A stretch of DNA of 64,000 nt from a virus, in the IMG/VR virus record IMGVR_UViG_3300032213_002832, positions 62,001 to 126,000 of that record. The stretch is one strand, 5' to 3'. Below, piece after piece: positions 1 to 8,629 of the stretch. How positions within the stretch are numbered: the first letter of the stretch is position 1; each line of letters begins with the position of its first letter. Made by a program: the position numbers and the translations under genes. The notes beneath the pieces are model-generated. The model did no database searches. It was not told the DNA's origin and saw nothing but the letters and a program-made list of their open reading frames with translations.

Positions 1-72
1 CTATGTCTACACTATACGGTGTAATGGTTAAGAATAAGTAATTATAATTACTACATTAATTTTATAAAATAC

Positions 73-118
73 AATGCACATATCTCCCACAATAATGAGG
101 TATGTGCATAATTTTGTT
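73..118 (+). terminator. Rho-independent terminator of an upstream gene
   Basis: A 12-bp stem with one G-T wobble (75-86 pairing with 97-108) and a 10-base loop is followed by TAATTTTGTTT. It would end transcription of a virion gene lying before the window and insulate the next gene. Confidence 0.75.
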
Positions 119-191
119 TAACTAAGCCCATGTGATATAAAGGTAATTGCATTACGCAGTTTTGCAATATTAAAATATAGGAGAAAACAAA

Positions 192-599
192 ATGGCGAAC
201 AAAGAAGCGATGCTAGACAAGATTGCTCGCAATCTGAAGCAAAGAGGACTCGCGGAATCAGTAGTGGTTCGGGGTGCAACAAGTGTTTCTGTCACTAAAA
301 CTGGTGGCGATGTGTTAACAATTTCTTATGTAGACAAGTCAGTTCAATCACCAATGGGTGGTGTAAGTGCTAGTGCTGCACCTTATCTAGGAATCGGCAT
401 TGCTGCTCCTGGTTCACTTAAAGTTAAAGGCGCTGCTGCTGAAACTACTATTGCTGCAATCGTTGATACGACTGAAGCTCTACAAGTTTTGGCTGTACTA
501 AGTGGTTTTGGAAATGATGTGATTATTGAATCTGGAGCTTCAACTGCTGAGCTTGCTCGTATTGCTGGAACTTCTGATCTACTAGGTATGGGAATGTAA
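192..599 (+). CDS. Small virion-module protein upstream of the scaffold, unknown function
   Basis: A 135-residue protein preceded by AGGAG eight bases before the ATG. The N-terminal 25 residues look helical and charged; the rest is rich in Ala, Gly, Ser and Val with no membrane segment. It is first in a run ending with the scaffold-like and major capsid genes, so a head role (decoration or assembly) is plausible by position only. No family was recognised. Confidence 0.7.
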   Translation: MANKEAMLDKIARNLKQRGLAESVVVRGATSVSVTKTGGDVLTISYVDKSVQSPMGGVSASAAPYLGIGIAAPGSLKVKGAAAETTIAAIVDTTEALQVLAVLSGFGNDVIIESGASTAELARIAGTSDLLGMGM

Positions 600-659
600 T
601 CTAGTTTGGGTATAAGTAAATAGGTTACGAAAACCCTAAACTATAGGAAAGGAATACAG

Positions 660-1331
660 ATGAATGAGGAACTAATGAAATCCCTCACTTCCTTGATTGA
701 CGAGTCCCTAGCGGAACTTGAGATCATGAAAAAGTCTGATCGTTTTTCTGCTACTGAGATCAAACTAGATGGACCGGGTACAGGAATTGCTGGCAAAGAT
801 CCACAAGGTAGTCTTGGTAAAGACGAAGATAAAGACGAAGACGACGACGAAGATGAAGATGAAGAAGAAAAAGACGAAGACAAAAAACCAGAAATGGAAA
901 AAGCTGAGTCTAAAAAAGAAGACAAAGACGAAGACAAAAAAGAAGACAAAGACGAAGATAAGAAAAAAGATATGGATGATATGAAGAAGTCGCTTGACGA
1001 GCAGTCAACACTACTTAAATCCTATGTTGATTCTAAATTTGCTAGCTTCGAGACCCAATTAGATAAGATCGCAAAACTTGTCTCTGATATTGCTGATGCA
1101 CCAGTAGCTCCAAAGAGTGTAAGCTATAAAAACATAGCTCCTCTTAAAAAGTCTGCAGGTTCACACGATGAAGAAGGCGAAAATGAGCCACTAACTAAGG
1201 GCCAAATTGTTGATAAGCTTTTTGATCTTAAGAAGTCGGGAACACGCGTAGATAGTGCAGATATAGCAAGCGCAGAATTGGCGAGTGGCCATGATCTTGC
1301 GAAAATCGCTAACAAATACAACATCAAATAA
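660..1331 (+). CDS. Acidic, coiled-coil scaffold-like protein
   Basis: A 223-residue protein directly before the major capsid gene, 12 bases away. Residues about 55-110 are an almost uninterrupted Asp/Glu/Lys tract, followed by a predicted coiled coil (about 110-145) and a Lys-rich C-terminus. Size, charge, coiled coil and position fit a head scaffolding or capsid assembly protein. No protease motif is visible. The low-complexity tract produces long open frames in other frames that are not genes. The role is inference; the coding call is firm. Confidence 0.7.
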   Translation: MNEELMKSLTSLIDESLAELEIMKKSDRFSATEIKLDGPGTGIAGKDPQGSLGKDEDKDEDDDEDEDEEEKDEDKKPEMEKAESKKEDKDEDKKEDKDEDKKKDMDDMKKSLDEQSTLLKSYVDSKFASFETQLDKIAKLVSDIADAPVAPKSVSYKNIAPLKKSAGSHDEEGENEPLTKGQIVDKLFDLKKSGTRVDSADIASAELASGHDLAKIANKYNIK

Positions 1332-1343
1332 GGAGTAACATCG

Positions 1344-2792
1344 ATGTTCAATGATTCAGTTAACAACATTATGCAAGGTATCGAACAGGGTATTCTTACT
1401 CCTGATGAAGTAGAAAACCTGCAAAAAGCTATATCCGCGGGTTACGGATATGCTGGAAAACCAACCGACCTAACATACGGCGGAGTTATCCAAACAGAAT
1501 CGCTAGAAACAACTCTTAAGAGTGTTACTTTCGATATGAAAAACCTAAAAATGTGGCCAGCAATTTCAATGGATAAAGCCACTAACTTGTTCGAGCAATA
1601 CAATCGCTTAACAAGCTACGGTTCTGATTCCGCACCTTACCTAGCAGAAGGTGGAGCTCCTCAAGAAGAAGATAGCTCTTATATCCGTGATGGACAAAGG
1701 ATCGTGTTCTTTGGTACAAGACGTAAAGTTTCTCACCAAATGACATTGATCAAGACTACTGTTGGTGATGTAGTCGCTCAGCAAGCTAAAGAAGGAACAA
1801 TGCACCTTCTTAAGAATGTTGAAAGAGAACTATACTGGGGACAAGCACACTTTGCTAACGCATTGGGCGCTCACACCGGTGAAAACTCTGCTATTCCTGC
1901 AGATTCTATCGCAATGAGCGGATTGCTACAGCAGTTACTTAAGGGTGACTCTGATGAGCAACATCGTTCAGGTGATTTCGAAGGATACGGTTCATTCGAA
2001 TCCATCCTACGCGATCTAGATGGACAAGTAATTACTCAAGATGACGTTGAAGAGTTGGCAGTTGTTCTTTTAGAGAACTTCGGTTCACCTAGCGAAATCC
2101 ACATTGAGCCTCTAGCTCTAAGTTCTTTCGTTCGTCAGTTCTATCCACAATTCAGATCAGCTCCTGGTCTTTCTAACCAAACTGTTGGTTATGACGTATC
2201 CAAAGTAACCACAACTGCTGGTTCAATGGATCTTAAGCCAAACCTATTCTTGCGCCCACGCGGAAAAGCTCGTGAAAAAGCTGTTAACGCAAATTGCCCA
2301 GGACAACCAGCCGCATTCACCGGAGCTGCAGTTCCTGCAACCGGTAATCTAGAAGCTGGTACTTACCAGTACCGAATTACCGAAGTTTCAGATTTCGGCG
2401 AGTCCGCTCCTCGTAACATCACCGCTGCTGTTGTAGTAGCTGCTGATGGTAGCTCTGTTGCATTGACAATGCCAACCGCACAAGCTGGAACAAAGTACTT
2501 CAAAGTATATCGTTCTGCTGCTGGTGGTTCTGTTGCATCTGCTCAGTTCATCGGTAACTATAAAGTAGGTTTGGGAGCATACGTTGATGCTGATGCTAAG
2601 CGCCCAGGACTTGGTGAAGCTTTCATGTTAGACATGAGTGCTGAGTGCATGAGATTCAAGCAACTAGCTCCAATGAGCAAAATTAATTTTGCTATCGTTA
2701 CTACTGCTCTTGAATTTGCGATCGTATTGTACGGAGCTCTCTTCGTATATACTCCAAGATTCAACGGTGGATGGAGAAATGTTGGGAAGTAA
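1344..2792 (+). CDS. Major capsid protein, HK97-type, with inserted Ig-like domain
   Basis: A 482-residue shell protein. An N-terminal helical arm is followed by a core typical of large-phage HK97-fold capsid proteins, including the stretches GTRRKVSHQMTLI and VERELYWGQ. From about residue 314 to 425 the composition changes to an Ala/Val/Thr/Gly-rich beta domain with patterns like GTYQYRITEVSDFGESAP and KYFKVYRS, as in Ig or fibronectin-III folds. The core resumes with FMLDMSAECMRFKQLAPM and ends with a hydrophobic beta segment. A strong SD (AGGAG) precedes the ATG, and a terminator follows the stop, so this gene ends the head operon. The insert should face outward on the capsid. Confidence 0.85.
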   Translation: MFNDSVNNIMQGIEQGILTPDEVENLQKAISAGYGYAGKPTDLTYGGVIQTESLETTLKSVTFDMKNLKMWPAISMDKATNLFEQYNRLTSYGSDSAPYLAEGGAPQEEDSSYIRDGQRIVFFGTRRKVSHQMTLIKTTVGDVVAQQAKEGTMHLLKNVERELYWGQAHFANALGAHTGENSAIPADSIAMSGLLQQLLKGDSDEQHRSGDFEGYGSFESILRDLDGQVITQDDVEELAVVLLENFGSPSEIHIEPLALSSFVRQFYPQFRSAPGLSNQTVGYDVSKVTTTAGSMDLKPNLFLRPRGKAREKAVNANCPGQPAAFTGAAVPATGNLEAGTYQYRITEVSDFGESAPRNITAAVVVAADGSSVALTMPTAQAGTKYFKVYRSAAGGSVASAQFIGNYKVGLGAYVDADAKRPGLGEAFMLDMSAECMRFKQLAPMSKINFAIVTTALEFAIVLYGALFVYTPRFNGGWRNVGK

Positions 2793-2818
2793 TAAGTAAT
2801 TGATTTTACTGATAAAAG

Positions 2819-2845
2819 TGGCTGGTGTAAACCGGCCATTTTTTA
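2819..2845 (+). terminator. Rho-independent terminator after the capsid gene
   Basis: The stem TGGCTGG / CCGGCCA with a six-base loop is followed by six T residues. It separates the abundant capsid transcript from the kinase and A1-like genes. Confidence 0.85.
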
Positions 2846-2903
2846 TTTATATAACCTATAAAATTATTTATTTATGTACAATATCCATATGATGTGGAGA
2901 TGT

Positions 2904-3581
2904 ATGAAAAAGAAATGTCAATATATAGTTGTAGAAGGTTTGGATGGTGTTGGAAAAACAACACAAACTCAAAAATTAGTAGATTATCTACGTAGTCTAA
3001 ATTATAAGGTTTTACAAACAAAAGAACCAGGTTCTGAACATGCTCCACTAACAATGGAACTTCGTAATATAATGTTAAATGCTAAATATGATACCTCACT
3101 CACTGTCGCAGCAAGAGAACTCATTAGTCTTGCTATACGTTCCATCCATCTAGAAAAAGTTATTATACCAGCCCAATACGAGTACGACTTCATAATACAA
3201 GATCGTGGTATCCTATCTGGTCTCGCTTATGGTGAAGCATGTGGTAACGATTTAGGTTGGATAATGAATATTTCTAATACAATTGTTAAAAATGCGGATA
3301 AAACGCTAGATGGACAACCTACTTTGCTATATGATAAGGTAATAGTGTTATCTGGTAATGCTAAAAGTAGTTTACACAAAGCTGCCCAAGCTAAACAAGA
3401 GTTCACACACGGAGACGCAATAGAAAACAAAGGTGTATCCTTTATGGAATCTGTTGGTATAAATATGTTAAATTATTCTAATTTCTTTAATACTAGACAC
3501 ATTGATGTGGATGGTAAAAATATAGATGAAGTTTTTAGTGAAATCATTAATACTCTTAATTTAGAGGAAACCAATGTATGA
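2904..3581 (+). CDS. tmk: Thymidylate kinase-like dNMP kinase
   Basis: About 225 residues of the P-loop thymidylate kinase family, which phosphorylates dTMP to dTDP. The Walker A motif is GLDGVGKTT near residues 12-20; KEPGSEH corresponds to the family's EPGG region, and a DRG motif near residue 100 corresponds to the DRY/DRx substrate-binding Arg. I chose the ATG preceded by GTGGAG; ten further in-frame codons lie upstream without an SD. The stop overlaps the next start (ATGA), so the two are coupled. It may act on a modified deoxynucleotide, given the unusual ThyA-family enzyme in this genome. Specificity is not determinable. Confidence 0.85.
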   Translation: MKKKCQYIVVEGLDGVGKTTQTQKLVDYLRSLNYKVLQTKEPGSEHAPLTMELRNIMLNAKYDTSLTVAARELISLAIRSIHLEKVIIPAQYEYDFIIQDRGILSGLAYGEACGNDLGWIMNISNTIVKNADKTLDGQPTLLYDKVIVLSGNAKSSLHKAAQAKQEFTHGDAIENKGVSFMESVGINMLNYSNFFNTRHIDVDGKNIDEVFSEIINTLNLEETNV

Positions 3582-3655
3582 GTGAGCAAGAACAAGCGGT
3601 AGTTAAAGAAGAAAGTATGAGTGAGCAAGAACAAGCGGTAGTTAAAGAAGAAAGT
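3578..3655 (+). repeat. Exact 39-bp tandem duplication at the 5' end of the A1-like gene
   Basis: Two identical 39-base units begin at 3578 and 3617. Each starts with ATGAGTGAGCAAG and encodes the same 13 residues (MSEQEQAVVKEES). The perfect identity suggests a recent or unstable duplication. Confidence 0.97.
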
Positions 3656-5248
3656 GAAAAGAAACTTGCTCTTGTAGAGACATATGCTTCATTAGCAAAA
3701 ACTTTACGTCGTCATGTCAAAATGACTGATCTTATCGATGGTTCATCTTTTACTAAAGACATGGTCACTCATTACTTTAAGTCACTCTCTAGATTAGAAG
3801 AAGCCGCAAGAGAAGCTTTTCCAGAAAGTTTCTATGACGTTAAGATCAAAGACATAATTGGTCCTAAAAAATTAGCAGAATTACAAGATGCTGTAAAGAA
3901 ATACAAAAGATTTTTCATCACCACAGCTGTAGCTGGATGTCAGGCTGATACAAATTTTCTTAAAAGTATTCAAAGCTATTGTGCGAAAAATAATGCGGGA
4001 TTTCTCGTGTTAGTCGCATCAGATCCAGCTCATGTACATTCAAAGGGCGGATATGGAACTATTGATACTGACGTTATGGCTTATGGTGGTCAAGTAGTAT
4101 TGGCTGATACAGCGCTTAATAGTAATCTATATGTAAGCACACTAAAGCTAAGCGCCAAGCATATCGATCCTATTACCGGTTTATCACGAATTGGTCAACG
4201 TAATGGTAGTTTTATTTACGCATCACCTAAACAGAGATTAAAGGCTACTGCCGTATCTAATACCAAACTCCCACATATGCTAATGACTACTGGAGCAGTA
4301 ACAAGATCTAATTACTCTACAGATATCTATATGAGTGAACGTACAGCATATATCGCAGAAAATGACCATGTAATGGGTGGATTAATCATAGAGATTGAAG
4401 ATGATAAGATATATCATTTTAGACAAGTACAGGCAGATATTGATGGAGCATTTATTGATTTGGGTATTCAGTATAATGCTGACGAATCTGTAGAAAATAT
4501 AGCACCAGAAGCTTTCGTTTTAGGCGATTGGCATAGCGGCGAAACAGATCCTGTGGCTAAACAAGCGTGGGTTGAAGTTGTACAACAACTAGGTGTTAAG
4601 AAAGTTATATTACATGATACTTTTAATGGTCTCTCTATTAATCACCATGAAGATCATATGGGGATTTTGAAGGCACAGAGAGCTCATATGAATCAATTGG
4701 ATCTTGGATCTGAGTTGAAAGTATTGGCACAAGATTTAGATGATTGGGCTTTGCTTGTCGATTCAGTTGTAATTGTAAAATCAAATCATGACATCTTTCT
4801 AGAAAGATACCTCCAAGATGGCAAGTACGTCAAAGATCCCCATAACCACAAATTATCTCTTCATCTATCTTTAGCAATGCTAGATGGTAAAGATCCACTA
4901 CAATATGGCGTTGAAATGCAGGGATTGAAGAATCCAGATAAGATAGTATGGCTTAAGATGGATGATGATTATAAGATTGCTCATATCCAGTTAGGAGCAC
5001 ATGGTCATAAAGGGTCTAATGGAAGTAGGGGGTCTCTAAAAGCAATGGAGGCAGCTTATGGACAGTCTGTTTCTGGCCATGCTCATACACCAGAAATATT
5101 AAGACAAAGTTGGCAAACCGGTACAAGTAGTTATCTAAAACTATCTTATAATTCAGGCGCCAGCTCCTGGTTACATTCCAGTTGCCTGGTTTATTCCAAT
5201 GGCTCAAGACAGCTAATCAATGTTATGAACGGTAAATGGAAAGCCTAA
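3578..5248 (+). CDS. T5 A1-like metallophosphoesterase
   Basis: A 556-residue protein with calcineurin-like phosphoesterase motifs in its C-terminal half: GDWHSG (about 316), HHEDH (about 355), SNHD (about 403), GAHGHKG (about 474) and SGHAHTPE (about 498). Length and motif arrangement match the A1 protein of phage T5, which is required for host DNA degradation and second-step DNA transfer, and relatives in other large phages. The N-terminus holds an exact 13-codon tandem duplication with two in-frame starts. Its position among virion genes, rather than pre-early genes, differs from T5. The phosphoesterase call is strong; the biological role is inferred. Confidence 0.75.
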   Translation: MSEQEQAVVKEESMSEQEQAVVKEESEKKLALVETYASLAKTLRRHVKMTDLIDGSSFTKDMVTHYFKSLSRLEEAAREAFPESFYDVKIKDIIGPKKLAELQDAVKKYKRFFITTAVAGCQADTNFLKSIQSYCAKNNAGFLVLVASDPAHVHSKGGYGTIDTDVMAYGGQVVLADTALNSNLYVSTLKLSAKHIDPITGLSRIGQRNGSFIYASPKQRLKATAVSNTKLPHMLMTTGAVTRSNYSTDIYMSERTAYIAENDHVMGGLIIEIEDDKIYHFRQVQADIDGAFIDLGIQYNADESVENIAPEAFVLGDWHSGETDPVAKQAWVEVVQQLGVKKVILHDTFNGLSINHHEDHMGILKAQRAHMNQLDLGSELKVLAQDLDDWALLVDSVVIVKSNHDIFLERYLQDGKYVKDPHNHKLSLHLSLAMLDGKDPLQYGVEMQGLKNPDKIVWLKMDDDYKIAHIQLGAHGHKGSNGSRGSLKAMEAAYGQSVSGHAHTPEILRQSWQTGTSSYLKLSYNSGASSWLHSSCLVYSNGSRQLINVMNGKWKA

Positions 5249-5267
5249 AATAAACCACTCCAATCAA

Positions 5268-5295
5268 TTGCGGTTACTGGCACTTCTGGTATAAT
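5268..5295 (+). promoter_or_regulatory. Sigma70-type promoter with extended -10
   Basis: TTGCGG (-35), a 16-base spacer and TGGTATAAT (extended -10), about 30 bases before a GTG start. It would drive the accessory virion genes that follow. Confidence 0.7.
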
Positions 5296-5326
5296 AAGCA
5301 TAAGCTTATATACTATGGAGTGAATA

Positions 5327-5641
5327 GTGAAACCAACAAATATGCCATCAGGCGCACAAAGAAATGCAGAAGTAGGGTTAGTTTGGATAGAAATATTAAC
5401 AAACGCCCAAGGGTCATTTCAATTACCATTTCAAGCAACTTTTAGAGTACGTGCTACTGGCGCAACCACGGTAACAATCGGTGGCACTTTAGCTATGACA
5501 ATGTCTGCCGGTGAAATAGCTATTTTCAATGCAGGCACTGGCCCATCTGACACACTCTCTTACACTACTATCGTCATAGCTGGTGCTAACGCATTTGTTC
5601 AAAAAGCAGCAGACATCGAAAGCGGACGTATACGCAGATAA
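5327..5641 (+). CDS. Small beta-rich virion-module protein, unknown
   Basis: A 104-residue protein starting with GTG, preceded by TATGGAGTG. The sequence is Thr/Ala/Gly-rich with alternating hydrophobic residues, suggesting a small beta sandwich like phage decoration or fibre-attached proteins. It has its own promoter and lies 9 bases before the next gene. No family was recognised. Confidence 0.7.
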   Translation: MKPTNMPSGAQRNAEVGLVWIEILTNAQGSFQLPFQATFRVRATGATTVTIGGTLAMTMSAGEIAIFNAGTGPSDTLSYTTIVIAGANAFVQKAADIESGRIRR

Positions 5642-5650
5642 GGAGTTTTT

Positions 5651-6703
5651 ATGAAGTTGGACAACTTTAAAGAACTTCTTGCTAAAAAAGCACAAGATGT
5701 TTCTATTAAAAATTTAATAAAGTTTATGAAAGATGATCTATTTGTAGATCTTGTTTATGAATCACTTGAGAAGATGGCGAGAGCCAGCCATAAAGGCGAT
5801 GCTGCTAATCTAGCTACTCGTGATTTTGGTACTGAAATGGATCCATCTCACGAGCCAAATATGATTCATGACGCATTATCACATCACGTGTCTAACTATA
5901 AGGCTGCACTTAATAGCGGAAATCATACCGTTGCTAATCAGCACGCTAAGCAAGTATTTAGAATAGTAGATATGGCTGATCAAGCACAAAAGCATTCTCA
6001 TGGTAAACTACAAGTCGAAGCAGTGTCTCCACATCCGTGGGAACGAAACAGTAAGACTAATAAGTATACTGCTGATGATGATAAGGTAAAAGATGGTTCA
6101 TACAAACCAGGTGAATTTAAAACAAAAACAAAAGGTTGGCGTTATAGAGGCAATGATTACGGGTTCCTACAACAGGCTCCTCATGAATCGTATTCAGGAG
6201 AGGTGCGTAGACATGGCCATAATAACGCATATCCTATGGAAGAGATAAAGGTTAATGGAAAACATGTTGATGTTGAAGATGTTAAGTCACCAACAACGTA
6301 TGCTGCTCATCCATTTGACTCGCATCCAATAATGCAGCACTTTGAAGAATCAGCTGGAAATAGAACTCCAGAAAGAGATAAGCAATATTTAGCAGAGCGT
6401 GACAAGTTTTCTGAGTCACCTGAGCTAGATAAATATTTCTCAAGCCAAGAAGAAAGACAAAACGCAGATCCAGAAAAAGCTCAACAACGCGGTAGTGTGA
6501 AGTCTTCACCTGTTCATAAGCAAGTTGAGCCACTAGATTTATCTAGCCAATCAAGTACAGAGCCAGGCCAACCAACAGATAAACCGGCTCCTAAGGCTAT
6601 AGTTAGAAAACCAAATCAAGCAAGTACATTATCAGACGAAGAAAGAGCAAAAGCAATATCTCTACTTCCACCTGACTTGCGTGCTAAATTAGGATTAGAA
6701 TAA
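5651..6703 (+). CDS. Hydrophilic virion-module protein, unknown
   Basis: A 350-residue, strongly charged protein with SD AAGGAG. The N-terminus (about 1-45) is amphipathic helix and the middle is rich in His, Asn and Gln. The C-terminal 80 residues are Pro/Gln/Ser-rich and look disordered. The stop overlaps the next ATG (TAATG). It and the next gene share style (helical start, Lys/Gln-rich body, Pro-rich tail) and may be related internal or head-associated proteins. Confidence 0.7.
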   Translation: MKLDNFKELLAKKAQDVSIKNLIKFMKDDLFVDLVYESLEKMARASHKGDAANLATRDFGTEMDPSHEPNMIHDALSHHVSNYKAALNSGNHTVANQHAKQVFRIVDMADQAQKHSHGKLQVEAVSPHPWERNSKTNKYTADDDKVKDGSYKPGEFKTKTKGWRYRGNDYGFLQQAPHESYSGEVRRHGHNNAYPMEEIKVNGKHVDVEDVKSPTTYAAHPFDSHPIMQHFEESAGNRTPERDKQYLAERDKFSESPELDKYFSSQEERQNADPEKAQQRGSVKSSPVHKQVEPLDLSSQSSTEPGQPTDKPAPKAIVRKPNQASTLSDEERAKAISLLPPDLRAKLGLE

Positions 6704-7767
6704 TGAGCACATATGATATAAATTCCATATCGGCTACAATAGATTTTATTCGTCAAAATAAAGATGAGTTAATAAAAAATCTATCAGCATATGAACATTT
6801 GCTTCATACACTAAAGAAAGCAGCAGATGAGCAGAATAAGAAGCAATACTCTAAAGATTGGGAAGCACGCAAAGACTATTCTCCCCAAGAATCTGCTGCT
6901 ATAAAGAAGTACGTTGATGATGGGTATTCTCCAAGAGAAGCAGAGAGACTTGCTGGAGCGCATCAAGGGCCAAAGAATTATAAAGCCGCATTACAATCTG
7001 GCGTTAATCCATCTATGCCATCAGATAAAATGATGGGTAATTTAAAAGGCTTGGCTAAAGAGTGGCTTGACTCAAATCGCAGTCGTGATTTAGCCGAAGC
7101 AGATCCAGTGAAAAATCCGATGAAGCATGCTTCAGGTCAAATGGAACAAGCTCATCAAAAACACACTGGAAACTATCACGAAGCATACAGCGACTTTCTA
7201 TCATCCGATGATGTTAAAAATCTTTCTCCACGAGATAGGCATAAAGCAGTTTCAGAGTGGAAGAATAAGTGGAAACAAGATAATCCAGAGTATGAAGAAG
7301 GATTAACATCTAATGTTTCTCAAACACAATCTAAATTTGCCGATGCCGCTAAAAATATAGAACAAAAGAATCAAGAAGCAGCTCAGCATATAGCTTTAGG
7401 CGGTGCGGGTGACGTTCATGATATGACAGATCAAGAAGCTATGCAGCATCTTAGCGGTAGTCAAAATGATGAAGGTTATAGTGGCGGATCTATCATTAAA
7501 GATCCTGCTGCTGATTTTGCAGCCAAAAACCCACGTTACATAAAAATCTTGAATCAAGAACAAATGGATAGAGTGAAAAGATTAGATGCAGCTGCTACTG
7601 CTCAGGGTAAAACTAGAACTCCAGTACAGCCACAAACACAAGAACAGAGCACACCTGCTGCCCAACCAGAAGCCGCTCCGAAAAAAGCAGTTGTTGTTAG
7701 AGCTGGTCAAAGGGTTAAAAACACAGCCGCACCAATTAAAATCACTCGCGATGATGAAGAGGAATAA
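6703..7767 (+). CDS. Hydrophilic virion-module protein, unknown
   Basis: A 354-residue protein translationally coupled to the preceding gene. It begins with a helical segment (about 8-45), contains a motif reading SPREAERLAG, and ends in a Gln/Pro/Ala-rich tail. It has no membrane segment or catalytic motif that I recognise. Position suggests a virion or assembly function. Confidence 0.7.
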   Translation: MSTYDINSISATIDFIRQNKDELIKNLSAYEHLLHTLKKAADEQNKKQYSKDWEARKDYSPQESAAIKKYVDDGYSPREAERLAGAHQGPKNYKAALQSGVNPSMPSDKMMGNLKGLAKEWLDSNRSRDLAEADPVKNPMKHASGQMEQAHQKHTGNYHEAYSDFLSSDDVKNLSPRDRHKAVSEWKNKWKQDNPEYEEGLTSNVSQTQSKFADAAKNIEQKNQEAAQHIALGGAGDVHDMTDQEAMQHLSGSQNDEGYSGGSIIKDPAADFAAKNPRYIKILNQEQMDRVKRLDAAATAQGKTRTPVQPQTQEQSTPAAQPEAAPKKAVVVRAGQRVKNTAAPIKITRDDEEE

Positions 7768-7770
7768 CAT

Positions 7771-8601
7771 ATGAGCATGAGTAGAACGCCAGAGTTGGAA
7801 ATGTTCCCATATCGCGCGACGGATCAATTTGAACCAACGTTTGAACGATATTGTCCACTTCCAACTGTATGTGATATGAAAGATAATAAGCTTTTTGGTA
7901 TACCATTAAGATCAGCATTGACTGGACAAGAATTAAAAGATAAAACTATTCAGTTCTATATGAATTCAGCAATATCAGAGATTGAGCATATGTTAGATCT
8001 CTATATTACACCAGTTAAATTCTTTGAAACACATGATTATGAGAGATCTAAGTTTACTTGGACTTACAACTACATGAAGTTAGATCATCCAAATATACTG
8101 AGCGTATCTAGAGTAGAGCTTAGTTTTTCCAATAACCCGCTAACACCTGGATTTGTACAGTTTCCATTAGAGTACGTGTATGTGCGTCCTCAAGAAGGCG
8201 TAATACAGCTAGTCCCAGCATACGGTACATCTATATCTGGTTTTCTACTATCTGCTTTTAGTGGTACACAGTTCCATGCCCTTCAATCAGCCGGCACGTC
8301 AAACTTTCCTGGTGGTATACGTGTAGAATATACTGCGGGATTTGCCGAAGATAAAGTACCTGTATCTATATGTGAACTTATTCAAACAATAGCAGCAATT
8401 AATATTTTGTCAGCATTAGGACCCATTTTGTTCCCTCAAACATCTGTCTCTATCTCTGTAGATGGTGCTTCGCAATCAACTGGCGGATTTGGTCCGAAAT
8501 ATCTTAACGATAGAATTGACCAGTTAAAAGAAGAGCGAGATAGAATGGTTGACGTCGTTAAGGGATACTATTGCCGTAGATTTCTCATAGATACTATTTA
8601 A
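7771..8601 (+). CDS. Head-tail connector (adaptor)-like protein
   Basis: A 276-residue protein with an N-terminal helical segment (LKDKTIQFYMNSAISEIEHMLDLYITP) followed by a beta-rich middle (LSVSRVELSF, FVQFPLEYVYVRPQEGVIQLVP) and C-terminal helices ending in a Cys/Arg segment. The helix-beta-helix pattern and location between capsid and tail genes resemble head completion or adaptor proteins of large myo- and siphoviruses. This is pattern-level recognition only. Confidence 0.6.
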   Translation: MSMSRTPELEMFPYRATDQFEPTFERYCPLPTVCDMKDNKLFGIPLRSALTGQELKDKTIQFYMNSAISEIEHMLDLYITPVKFFETHDYERSKFTWTYNYMKLDHPNILSVSRVELSFSNNPLTPGFVQFPLEYVYVRPQEGVIQLVPAYGTSISGFLLSAFSGTQFHALQSAGTSNFPGGIRVEYTAGFAEDKVPVSICELIQTIAAINILSALGPILFPQTSVSISVDGASQSTGGFGPKYLNDRIDQLKEERDRMVDVVKGYYCRRFLIDTI

Positions 8602-8629
8602 GGGATAAAAGTGTTAAAAGGAGATAAAT

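Noticed and set aside
641-984. Long Ser-rich and Lys-rich open frames across the acidic tract
   Set aside because: They are frame shadows of the repetitive GAA/GAC/AAA sequence coding the scaffold-like protein and have no SD of their own.
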